Positions 25,817-35,000 of a DNA stretch of 64,000 bases are shown in pieces. The position numbers and the translations under genes are program-made. How positions within the stretch are numbered: position 1 is the stretch's first letter; every line of letters begins with the position of its first letter. The notes beneath the pieces were generated by a model, which saw only the letters and a program-made list of their open reading frames with translations, made no database searches and had not been told where the DNA came from. The stretch is from the NCBI RefSeq assembly GCF_014205055.1, contig NZ_JACHMS010000001.1, forward strand, positions 7,840,501-7,904,500. The letters run 5' to 3'. Origin of the DNA: Streptomyces luteogriseus (lineage in GTDB: Bacteria > Actinomycetota > Actinomycetes > Streptomycetales > Streptomycetaceae).

Positions 25817-27739
25817 ATGGTGAATCCTGTGAGCATGTCCAGCGATCACGTGCAGTCCGCCGAAATGCCGTTCCTCGAGCTCCTGGCCCGGGGCGCGTCG
25901 GCCGACGCCTATGAGCAGCCGGAGCTGCTCGCGCGTGCGGAAGGACGCCCGGCGCAGTGGATCGCCGCGCTCCGGCAGGCCAAGCCGCTCGCCCTGCGCG
26001 TGCGCGCCGAGCTGGAGGGGCGACGCCGGCGCGAGGCCGAGCTGTCCGCCCTGTTCGAGACCGCCCACGACCTCGCCGGACTGCGCGACCTCGACGCCGT
26101 GCTCCAGGCGATCGTGCAGCGCGCCCGCTCGCTGCTGGGCACCGACGTCGCCTACCTCAGCCTGCACGACACGGAGCGCGGCGACACCTACATGCGGGTC
26201 ACCGAGGGCTCGGTCGCGGCCCGGTTCCAGCAGCTGCGGCTCGGCATGGGCGAGGGACTCGGCGGCCTGGTCGCCCAGACCGCGCGCCCCTATGTCACCG
26301 ACGACTACTTCAAGGACGACCGCTTCCAGCACACCCTCACCATCGACGCGGGTGTGCGGGACGAGGGCCTGGTGGCCATCCTCGGCGTGCCGCTGACGCT
26401 CGGGCACCACGTCATCGGCGTGCTGTTCGCCGCGGACCGCCGTGCCCGGGTCTTCGAGCGGGAACAGATCGCCCTGCTCGGATCCTTCGCCGCTCTCGCC
26501 GCGGCCGCCATCGACACCGCCAACCTGCTCGCCGAGACCCGGTCGGCCCTCGCCGGCCTCGAGCGGGCGAACGAGATCATCCGCGACCGCAGCGGCGTCA
26601 TCGAGCGCGCCTCCGACGTGCACGACCGGCTCGCCGAACTCGTCCTGCGCGGCGGCGGCGTGCACGACGTGGCCGCCGCGGTCTCCGAGATCCTCGACGG
26701 CACGGTGGAGTTCGCCGAGGCCGCCGCCGCGCCCGCCGGCGCCCTGGAGAAGTCCGGCGCGGAGGGGCACGCGGTGCTGCACGAGGACGACTGGATCGCC
26801 GCCGTCGCCGCCGGCGGCGAACTGCTCGGCGCACTGGTCCTGAGAGGGCACCCGGGGCTCGACCCCGTCGATCAGCGCACCCTGGAGCGCGCCGCCATGG
26901 TCACCTCCCTGCTGCTCCTGGCCCGCAGATCCGCCGCCGAGGCCGAACAGCGCGTGCGCGGTGAGCTGCTGGACGACCTCCTCGACGCCCGCGACCGCGA
27001 CCCGCGCCTGCTGCGGGAGCGGGCCGCCAGGCTGCACGCCGACCTCGACGCGTGCCACGTGGTGCTGGCCGCACGGCTGGAGGGCACCGCGGCCGACGCC
27101 GAGCAGGAGGCGGACGCCCGCAGACGCCTCGCGGCGGCGGCGTCCCACCTCGCCGCCACCCGGCACGGCCTGGCCGCCGCGCGCGACGGGGGCACCGTCC
27201 TGCTGCTGCCCCTCGGCCCCGGCGACACCGCGACCGATGTGGCCCGGCGCGCCGCCCGGCACCTGGGCACAGCGGTCCACGCACCCGTCACCGTCGGCGC
27301 CTCCGCACCCGCCGAGGACCTCGCCACCCGCCCCGAGACCGTGGCCACGGCCTATGCAGAGGCCCGCCGCTGCCTGGAAGCCCTGCGCGTGCTCGGCCGT
27401 GCGGGGGACGGGGCCGCCGCCCAGGACTTCGGTTTCCTGGGGCTGCTCCTGGCCGGCGACCGGGACATCCCGGGCTTCGTCGACCGCACCATCGGCCAGG
27501 TCGTCGCCTACGACCGGCGGCGTGGCACGGAACTGCTGCGCACCCTCGACGCGTACTTCGCCTGCGGTATGAGCCCTGCCCGCACCAAGGACGAACTGCA
27601 CGTCCATGTGAACACGGTCGCCCAGCGCCTGGAGCGCGTCGGCCGTCTCCTCGGCGACGACTGGCAGAGCCCGGCCAGGGCCCTGGAGATCCAGCTCGCG
27701 CTGCGCCTGCACCGGTTGTCGGCGCCGGCACAGCACTGA
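25817..27739 (+). CDS. GAF domain / PucR-type helix-turn-helix transcriptional regulator
   Basis: A 640-residue regulator. The N-terminal coil is followed by a GAF domain (about residues 80-240: LFETAHDLAGLRDLDAVLQA, VAYLSLHDTERGDTYMRVTE, GLVAILGVPLTLGHHVIGVL), a long helix, a GGDEF-like-derived middle domain and a C-terminal PucR/CdaR helix-turn-helix (LLRTLDAYFACGMSPARTKD and ELHVHVNTVAQRLERVGRLL). It probably activates or represses the adjacent 3-hydroxybutyrate dehydrogenase and MHS transporter in response to a small-molecule ligand. It shares the orientation of the dehydrogenase. A bidirectional hairpin follows its stop. Confidence 0.82.
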   Translation: MVNPVSMSSDHVQSAEMPFLELLARGASADAYEQPELLARAEGRPAQWIAALRQAKPLALRVRAELEGRRRREAELSALFETAHDLAGLRDLDAVLQAIVQRARSLLGTDVAYLSLHDTERGDTYMRVTEGSVAARFQQLRLGMGEGLGGLVAQTARPYVTDDYFKDDRFQHTLTIDAGVRDEGLVAILGVPLTLGHHVIGVLFAADRRARVFEREQIALLGSFAALAAAAIDTANLLAETRSALAGLERANEIIRDRSGVIERASDVHDRLAELVLRGGGVHDVAAAVSEILDGTVEFAEAAAAPAGALEKSGAEGHAVLHEDDWIAAVAAGGELLGALVLRGHPGLDPVDQRTLERAAMVTSLLLLARRSAAEAEQRVRGELLDDLLDARDRDPRLLRERAARLHADLDACHVVLAARLEGTAADAEQEADARRRLAAAASHLAATRHGLAAARDGGTVLLLPLGPGDTATDVARRAARHLGTAVHAPVTVGASAPAEDLATRPETVATAYAEARRCLEALRVLGRAGDGAAAQDFGFLGLLLAGDRDIPGFVDRTIGQVVAYDRRRGTELLRTLDAYFACGMSPARTKDELHVHVNTVAQRLERVGRLLGDDWQSPARALEIQLALRLHRLSAPAQH

Positions 27740-27765
27740 CCCCCGTACGCGGGTACGTACGGGGG
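27740..27765. terminator. Bidirectional hairpin between convergent genes
   Basis: CCCCCGTACG (27740-27749) and CGTACGGGGG (27756-27765) pair perfectly, with the six-base loop CGGGTA. It sits between the stop of the PucR-type regulator and the stop of the converging MHS transporter gene, as expected for a shared intrinsic terminator. No U-tract is visible, which is common in Streptomyces. Confidence 0.75.
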
Positions 27766-27790
27766 CCGGAGAGCAGCTGTTTCCGGAGGG

Positions 27791-29182
27791 TCAGGGGGTG
27801 CGGGCGTCCTCCGGAGCGGCGGCCGTCCGGTCCGCGCCCTGTCCGGGGGGAAGAGCGACGTCGGCCAGGTCCCGGTGACGCGTCTCCTGTGCCGCCGCCA
27901 CCGCCACGACCGTGAGCACGACGGCGGCGATGACGTACAGGGCGATCGGAGTCGAGCTGCCGTAGTCGGACAGCAGCGCGGTGGCGATCAGCGGCGCGGG
28001 CGCCCCCGCCGCGACCGAGGCGAACTGCGCGCCGATCGACGCGCCGGAGTAGCGCATCCGCGTCGCGAACATCTCCGAGAAGAACGCGGCCTGGGGCGCG
28101 TACATCGCCCCGTGCAGCACCAGCCCGACGGTGACGGCGAGGATCAGATTGCCGAAGCCGCCGGTGTCGATCAACGAGAAGAAGGGGAACATCCACAGCC
28201 CGATCCCCACCGCACCGATCAGATACACGGGCCGGCGGCCGACCCGGTCGGACAGCGCGCCCCACGCCGGGATCACAGCGAAGTGCACGGCCGAGGCGAT
28301 CAGCACCGAATTGAGCGCGGTCTGCTTGGAGACACCGGCCGAGGTGGTGGCGTAGACGAGGATGAACGCGGTGATGACGTAGTAGCTGATGTTCTCCGCC
28401 ATCCGCGCGCCCATGGCGACCAGGACGTCACGCCAATGGTGCCGCAGCACGGAGACGAGGGGCAGTTTCTCGGACTCCGCGGCGACGTCCGCCTTGCGCG
28501 CTTCGGTCTGTGCCAACGCCTGTTTGAAGACCGGCGATTCATCGACAGACAGACGAATCCACAAACCGACGATCACCAGCACCCCGGAGAGCAGGAACGG
28601 GATGCGCCAGCCCCAGCTGCCGAACGCGGCGTCCGACAGCAGGGCCGTGAGCAGGGACAGCACACCGGTGGCGAGGAGCTGCCCCGCCGGCGCCCCGGTC
28701 TGCGGCCACGACGCCCAGAACCCGCGCCGCCGGGCGTCCCCGTGCTCCGACACCAGCAGCACGGCACCACCCCACTCACCGCCGAGCGCGAACCCCTGGA
28801 CCAGCCGGAGCACGGTGAGCAGGACCGGCGCGGCCGTCCCGACGGAGGCGTGCGTGGGCAGCAGCCCGATCGCGAAGGTGGCCCCGCCCATCAGCAGCAG
28901 GCTCAGCACCAGCAGCTTCTTGCGCCCGAGTCGGTCGCCGTAGTGCCCGAACACCAGCGCGCCCAGCGGCCGGGCGGCGAACCCGACCGCGTACGTCAGG
29001 AACGACAGCAGGGTGCCGACGAGCGGGTCGGAGTCCGGGAAGAACAGCTTGTTGAACACGAGCGCGGCGGCGGAGCCGTAGAGGAAGAAGTCGTACCACT
29101 CGATGGTGGTGCCGATGAGGCTGGCGGCGACGATGCGTTTGAGGCTGGCGGGGGGTGGGGGAGCGGGGGTTGCGGAGGCCAT
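27791..29182 (-). CDS. MHS-type MFS transporter (metabolite:H+ symporter)
   Basis: A 463-residue twelve-helix transporter. It starts with ASLKRIVAASLIGTTIEWYD then FFLYGSAAALVFNKLFFPDS, and the loop GALVFGHYGDRLGRKKLLVL is the MFS 2/3 signature in its metabolite:H+ symporter form (ShiA/ProP group). RLVQGFALGGEWGGAVLLVSEHG is also diagnostic. MHS carriers import small organic acids or osmolytes. Here the neighbouring hydroxybutyrate dehydrogenase suggests a short-chain hydroxyacid. GAGGAAG precedes the ATG at 29182. Confidence 0.88.
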   Translation of the reverse strand: MASATPAPPPPASLKRIVAASLIGTTIEWYDFFLYGSAAALVFNKLFFPDSDPLVGTLLSFLTYAVGFAARPLGALVFGHYGDRLGRKKLLVLSLLLMGGATFAIGLLPTHASVGTAAPVLLTVLRLVQGFALGGEWGGAVLLVSEHGDARRRGFWASWPQTGAPAGQLLATGVLSLLTALLSDAAFGSWGWRIPFLLSGVLVIVGLWIRLSVDESPVFKQALAQTEARKADVAAESEKLPLVSVLRHHWRDVLVAMGARMAENISYYVITAFILVYATTSAGVSKQTALNSVLIASAVHFAVIPAWGALSDRVGRRPVYLIGAVGIGLWMFPFFSLIDTGGFGNLILAVTVGLVLHGAMYAPQAAFFSEMFATRMRYSGASIGAQFASVAAGAPAPLIATALLSDYGSSTPIALYVIAAVVLTVVAVAAAQETRHRDLADVALPPGQGADRTAAAPEDARTP

Positions 29183-29712
29183 GGACGCCACTTCCTCGTG
29201 TGCGGTGGGGACGGGTACGTGTCGCCACACCGTAGAAACGTGCAGGTCAGGCGCACATGTGGCGGGGCAACATAGTTCGAGGTTTGGCTATGCGTGTGGC
29301 CACCATGCCGGCTCACGACAGGGCCCGTTCTGGGGCTCGAAGGTGGTCGAAACGAGTGCTGTTCGTGACGCGCGGTTCGGAGTGATTTGACGGTGCGGTG
29401 CTGACTCCCGTGCTGACTTGGTGCTTACTACGCTCCGTTGAACTCGGCCATCTGGGGTTGATCGACTCAGAGTTGGAGGAGTACCGAGAGCGCATGTCCC
29501 TGCGTCTCTTTGGTTTGGCGCGCGCGCCGGAGCAATTCGACCCCCGGATGTCCGGGCGACGGGGCGGCCCCGGCCTGCCAGCGGGTGCCGCACTTGACCG
29601 ATTGGACGCGTGATGGTGGAGCGGCTCACGCCAAGCCAGCAGCTGTCGGCGGCGTCCGCGCCACGTCGGTGAATCTGCAGCGGCCGTAGGGTGCCCGGCG
29701 GCCGTCCATGCC
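29183..29712. other. Intergenic region at the left side of the accessory block
   Basis: About 530 bases with lower coding quality than the flanks. A plus-strand frame at 29398-29613 (LLRSVELGHLGLIDSELEEY) has no recognisable homology and no clear ribosome-binding site. I see no tRNA or integrase. The base composition is somewhat less G/C-rich than the chromosome to the left. Confidence 0.4.
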
Positions 29713-30480
29713 TCAGCCCTCAAGGAGATCACCCTGGGGAAGGATTCCCGGTACGTAGCCCCTGGCAGGGGACAGATCCCGCCAGTCGAGGTCTCCCTCC
29801 TTCACGGGCTCTGCCCGCCAGTCGTCCTCCTCGTTCATGCTGCGGAACGCCTCGTGCAGGAAGTCGGGAGTACGTCGCTGTCCCGACGGCCAGGGGGGCG
29901 CCGGTCCTCGGGAACCGGCCAGGCTGCCGCGAAAAGAGTGCCGCCGACGTAGCGCGTGCGCTCCTGGCGAGGACGGTGGCGGGCGAGCAGGCCCAGGATG
30001 TCGCCGCGAAGGCCCGCGATTCCGTTGCGTCGAGCCGCCCGTTCCACACGCTGCAGCACCGGCGCCAAGACCCCGAGCGTCACGCCGAGCGCCGCGAAGC
30101 CCGCCACGACGTAGTCGCCCAGAATGAGTGGTTCGTCGAGGAACGGCGCGTAGTAGGCCAGCACATGTAGGTCCGGGTCGACGGAGAGGTCTACGGCGCG
30201 AGGGTCGGCTGTGTCCGGGGCGATCGCCGTTAGACACGTGGCGCTGTGGGGGGGAGAGAGAGAAGTGCACCGCGCTCGCGTAGGCGACCTTCGGCGCTTC
30301 GCCCTTGATGGTCTTGACTGTCCCCTTCTGTTCCTCCATGGCTTCGCGCAGCTCCTTCGTCAGCGGGCCTGAGGGGCCCTTGGCTTCCGCGACGACATAA
30401 CCGCCGACGATCCGCTCTCCGAAGAAGTCCGCCCGGCTCCGGCCGGGGGCGAAGGTGAGATTGCTGGATGGCAGAACGTC
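29713..30480 (-). pseudogene. Hypothetical protein remnant broken by frameshifts
   Basis: Protein-like sequence continues on the minus strand but moves between frames. One frame (about 30480-30250) reads FFGERIVGGYVVAEAKGPSG and LREAMEEQKGTVKTIKGEAP. A second (about 30230-29890) reads YYAPFLDEPLILGDYVVAGF and AALGVTLGVLAPVLQRVERA. The first frame resumes (about 29880-29713) with FLHEAFRSMNEEDDWRAEPV and ends at 29713. At least two frameshifts are therefore needed. The family is not recognised; one membrane-like helix (VVAGFAALGVTLGVLAPVL) is visible. The 5' end collides with the plus-strand lectin remnant. Confidence 0.5.
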
Positions 30481-30519
30481 CGCCATGTGTTCGTCGCTCC
30501 ACAGGCAGGCCGCTCCTCC

Positions 30520-30745
30520 AGCACCGGGCCGGACTTCTTCAAGGTATTCGCCGTCGCTCAGAACGGGGATCTGCTCTGGTACGCCCACAACGGCAACGGC
30601 GAGCACGACCCTTCACATCATGTATGGGGTCGACCAGACGGGCATCGTGCGGTGGTACCGCTATACCGGCCAGGGTGAGGAGAATGTCACCGGCGTCCGA
30701 GGCTGGGACCCGCGGTCCGGCAATACAATCGGCATCAACTGGTGA
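30520..30745 (+). pseudogene. Tachylectin/tectonin-like repeat protein remnant
   Basis: Two adjoining frames encode pieces of beta-propeller lectin repeats: FFKVFAVAQNGDLLWYAHNG in one, then IMYGVDQTGIVRWYRYTGQG and GWDPRSGNTIGINW ending at a stop in the other. The repeated pattern x-V-D-Q-x-G-x-x-x-W-Y is the tachylectin-2/tectonin blade signature. Only about 1.5 blades remain and the frame changes near 30600, so this is a 3' fragment. It lies about 400 bases upstream of the operon whose second gene also starts with propeller-like repeats. Confidence 0.55.
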
Positions 30746-31138
30746 ACCGCCCAGGAGGCGGCGCCGTTCAGAGTATCTGTCCGAGGCCCGACGTCATCAT
30801 CTCCCGCGCCTGCGCCGAGTCCGCCCTCCTTTTGCGAGCCCACGTCCGCGAACTGCTACGGCATCGACGCGACTAGCAACTCCGGTGCATCCGGGGCACA
30901 TACCTGGTCTTCGGCGGCCCGGGCAGACTCAATTGCTGAGCCGGGGACCAAGTGATCACTGCGCTTGCGACCTGCCTGGATCGTGGGCAAAATGGTGAAT
31001 TGGACAGACGTTCGCACGGGCGCCAAGGGGCGACGTAAAGCGCGGTTCAACGGTGCAACGACCTCGCCGGAACGCTGATTCCGCCTCGATTCGCCTTCTT
31101 CGCCCTTCCGGCAGCCCTCTCGTGGAGGCCGAACTCTG
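30746..31138. other. Non-coding leader upstream of the six-gene operon
   Basis: About 390 bases with no convincing gene. The region is the only space available for the promoter of the downstream operon. It has mixed, somewhat lower G/C content. No convincing -35/-10 pair or operator palindrome was found by eye. Confidence 0.4.
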
Positions 31139-32020
31139 ATGAGTATGCCGAGTGTGCAGCAGTACCGAAACGGCTCCGTCAGTTCGTTGAGTGACGGAGC
31201 GGGCGATTTCTGGGCCGTGTGGTGCCCGCAGGAACAGGTCTTCGTCGGGGAGATCTGGCTTCGGGAGGACCAAGCGCACCAGGATTCCCTCAACCACAAC
31301 GCTGGTTTCGAGCCACGGCACAGGGCCGGCGCTTACCACGTCGTCCATGAGGATGCCGGGACGGACGGTACGTCACCGGAGCTCATCGGGGCGCACCGGA
31401 ATCTGCGTGAGTTGGCGCGGCCGGACGTCGGGTACCGGAACAGCCCGAACCGGTCGGGTGGCAGCCTGATGGCCCCCCGGGGCATCGTCATCCACTACAC
31501 CGCCGGCCGGTACGACGGCGCCGTCGGCTGGTTGCAGAACCCCGCGGCCCAGGTCTCGGCGCACTTCGTCGTCGCCAGGGACGGACGCCGGATCCAGATG
31601 GTTCCGCTGCCCGACCCCGACGCCGAGGGCCCCAGGGACGGGAAGTACAAAGCTTGGCACTGCAAGAGCGGCAATAGTGTGTACTTCGGCATCGAGCACG
31701 AATTCGGGTATCCGGGCGCCACCGGCCCCGGCGACTGGACCGAAGAGATGCTCGACTCCTCAGCGGAACTGTCCGCTTACCTGTGCGCCCTGTACGGAAT
31801 TCCGATCGACGTGCCGCTCGACGCGAATACCCGCGACTGGTTCACCGGCTTCGGCGGGCACTACAACGTACCGGGCAACGACCATACCGACCCGGGGCCG
31901 CACTTCCCGTGGGACTACTACATCGACCGCGTGGAGGCTTACAGCGGCCGCCTGTTGGAGACCCCGCCGGAAGACGCGTTCGCAACAACGGCCGGCGCGG
32001 CCGGCTACCGGACTTTGTAA
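31139..32020 (+). CDS. N-acetylmuramoyl-L-alanine amidase (Amidase_2/PGRP-type)
   Basis: A 293-residue zinc amidase. About 95 N-terminal residues of unknown type (DFWAVWCPQEQVFVGEIWLR) precede the amidase domain. The domain has IVIHYTAGRYDGAVGWLQNP (first zinc His), VSAHFVVARDGRRIQMVPLP, AWHCKSGNSVYFGIEHEFGY, and HYNVPGNDHTDPGPHFPWDY holding the second His and the Asp/His of the active site. It cleaves the lactyl-amide bond between MurNAc and L-Ala. There is no signal peptide or membrane helix, so export must come from elsewhere. TGGAGG lies about 11 bases before the ATG. It is the first gene of the operon, 20 bases before the 1195-residue gene. Confidence 0.85.
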   Translation: MSMPSVQQYRNGSVSSLSDGAGDFWAVWCPQEQVFVGEIWLREDQAHQDSLNHNAGFEPRHRAGAYHVVHEDAGTDGTSPELIGAHRNLRELARPDVGYRNSPNRSGGSLMAPRGIVIHYTAGRYDGAVGWLQNPAAQVSAHFVVARDGRRIQMVPLPDPDAEGPRDGKYKAWHCKSGNSVYFGIEHEFGYPGATGPGDWTEEMLDSSAELSAYLCALYGIPIDVPLDANTRDWFTGFGGHYNVPGNDHTDPGPHFPWDYYIDRVEAYSGRLLETPPEDAFATTAGAAGYRTL

Positions 32021-32040
32021 CCAGCGCCGAGGAGCCAGCC

Positions 32041-35000
32041 ATGACGGTGCTCTCCGCGTGCTCACCGGCACCCGGTCGGCTCGATGTCTTTCTCGGCGTC
32101 GACGACGGTGGCGTGTGGCACAAGGTGTTCGACAGGACATGGAGTCGATGGCGGCCGCTCGGGTGCCCCTGGCCGACGCCGGGGGCACCCGAGGGCGACT
32201 GGCTGACCGCGACGTCGAGCGGCCCCGGCCGGATCGAACTGCTCGCCCTCAGCCGCGCGCACGAACTGTGGCACCGGGAATGCGCGGGCGACAGTTGGAC
32301 GTCGTGGACGCCGCGCGGAACGCTCGCCCGGTACTCCGCCACGGGCGGCTTCACCGCTGCCGCGCCCGGTCCCGGAAGCCTGCACGTCTTCTACTATGCG
32401 GGTGTTCGCTTCACGGAGATCGTCCACAGGCGACTGGACGGCGACGAAGGCGCACTCCGCCCAGGCCCGCGGGCCCGCGGGCGACTTGAGGCGGTCCCGG
32501 TCGGTCCCCACCGGTTCGATGTCTTCGCAGCCGGCGCCCGGGAGGGGGGCTTCCTCCGCGGGCGTTACGAGGCCGGCCGTGCGACGGCCTGGGACGACCT
32601 AGGGCAACCCCCCGGGGACGGGCGGCCTTCCCCCGGGTTCGCGGCGACGGAGCGGGACTTCTTCGCGGTCGGCGGCCGGGGACTGTGGCATCGCGCACTG
32701 GACGGGCGGTCGGCCTGGGAGGACCTGGGCGGGGATCTGGTGACGGGGGACGGAGCCGGCGCAGCACCTCTAGCAGCGGTTTCCTGGGGCGCCGACCGCA
32801 CCGACGTGTTCGCCCTGTGGACGGGCGCGGCGGTGATGCACCGGTCGTCCGACGGTCGCACCTGGTCGGACTGGCAGCTCATCGACGTGTGGAAGGGGGA
32901 GACAGCGGCGGACGAGTACCGGGTGCTGCGCCCGGAGGACTTGGTGATGCTGAAAGTGAGATCTGTGGGTCTGCGGGAGCAGGTGCGGCCGGACGGCGTG
33001 GTCGAGCTGGTGGGCGAGGGGCCTGGCGGACGGCTGATCGTGGACCTTCCGCCCCAGCACATTGCCGAGTCCGTGCTTGAGTCCGGCACGTCGAGCCGGG
33101 GCGTGATGGCCGATTCCTCACAGTTGCATTTCGCCGTCCGCCAGGACTCCGTCGTGCTCTCCGTCGACGGGGTGCTGGACGCGATGAAGCGCTTCCCGCT
33201 GGTCACCGCGCCGGACACGGACGGGCGTGAGGTGAGCAGGATCGAACTGCCGTGGCGGATGCTGTCTACTCTGCAGGCAGGCACCAGGTGTGTGCACCGG
33301 ACGTCTCCGGCCCTGGGCACGGGCGGCGCCACCGAGCTGTGGCACAGCAGGCTCACCGGTCCCGACGGTGACGGGCGACTGAGTATCCGGCCCTACCGGG
33401 CTCTGCCCGACGCGTCCGGTCTCGGCACACCGCTGAGCGGGTGGGTGGAGAAGATCGTGGCCGCCGCGGTCCGGAACGCGGACTCGCCAGTGGCGGTCGA
33501 CCGCCTGATCATGAGCCAGTACGGAGCCTGGTTCTCCGCCTCCGTCCGATGGCCGGAGCTCGCGTGGAGCCATCGGACCGCGATGGGACGGGACATCCAC
33601 GTCGAGGTGGCGGTGCAGGGCGTCCTGTTCCCCTTCGGACACCGCGCAACCTACATACGGCTGTCGGAACGGCGCTTCGAGCAGGGCCCGCCCGCCCTGG
33701 CGGCCCTGCGTAAACGCGAGATCCTCGTTGTCACCGAGCCGGACCGCGATTACGGCATCGGGGCGGGCGGCACGCATGAGCGGGCGTTCCCCTTCCAGCA
33801 CGTGACGATCCAGCCGCAGCACATCACGGGGCTGGACACGCCGTCCTGGATCGACGGGTGGGGGTTCTGGCCGACGCGCGGCGGCTCGGAAGTCCAGTTC
33901 ACCGCTCTGGCGCGCGCCGGTCAGGAAACCGTCTCCCTGCGTCTGCCGCTGCTGTTCGTCGGCGATGCCGCGACGGGAGCCGCCAGTGCCGCGGTACTGG
34001 ACGCCGAGTACGCCCGGGGCCCGCGCACGGCGGCCCGCCGCGACATGGGTCGGCCGACGGCGGTGGTCGGCCGCAGCATCCCGCTCGCCATGCAGTCGCC
34101 GACCAAGCCGCTGGAGGGCGCGGTGCAGGAGGTGCAGTCCATGTCCTTTGGCGGCGTGAGCGTGCAATCCCTTCCAGGCTCAGTAGGCTCAGTGAAGTTC
34201 TACCCGAAGGTGACACGGTTGGAGGTCGGGCTGCCCGCCGTGCGGCAGCTGATCGGTCCCACGCCGCCCATTCCCGCCGCGTTCACGGACGCGTTCCTAG
34301 GGACGAGGCCCGGTGCGGTGCCACCCGAGGCGATGCTGAACCTTCTGGAGTGCAGAACTCTCGACTTCGGTGCGGCGGGGGAGCGGGCAGGGCTGCTCGC
34401 GGCGCCAAGCATGTCGGTGAATCAGATCGACCGGGTGCTGGGTCCGGTGGTCGCCGGGCCGGTTGTCAATCCACGCGACCTGTTCAGTGCCGACGCGACG
34501 CTGTTCGGAATCGTGCCCCTGCGTGACATCGTCTCCCGCATCACGAGCAAGCCGAAGATCGTCTGGGGACAGGTGCCCGGCACACCGTCGGCGACCTTGA
34601 CGTGGAAGGAGGATCTGAGGCAGAAGCTCGCGCCCTTCTATCCCGGTTTGAAGTCGTACATTTCCCTGGAGGCGGTGTCGACTCTCGACTCCGGTCGGCC
34701 CGTCCTGTGCACGACCGGCAGAATGACGGACTTCTCGCTGGAGATTCCGTCCCACGATGCGGCGCTGGTGTCCCTGGTCTTCCGGGAGGTGTGCTTCACC
34801 GCTAACTCGGGTGAGCGGCCGCACCTCACGTTCGACCTCGTCTCGGCCGAGCTCAAGGGAGAGCTCGGGTTCTTGGGGACCCTGGCCACGGATATACTGA
34901 AGTCGTTGAACGGCGGGCCCCGGATCGAGGCGTCGGCGGCACAGGTCAAGGCGACGTATTCGGTGAGTGTGCCCACCGTCCCTCTCATGGTCTTCACCGT

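Noticed and set aside
29183..29712. tRNA gene as integration site
   Set aside because: No cloverleaf with a T-loop GGTTCRAAT-type consensus was seen on either strand.
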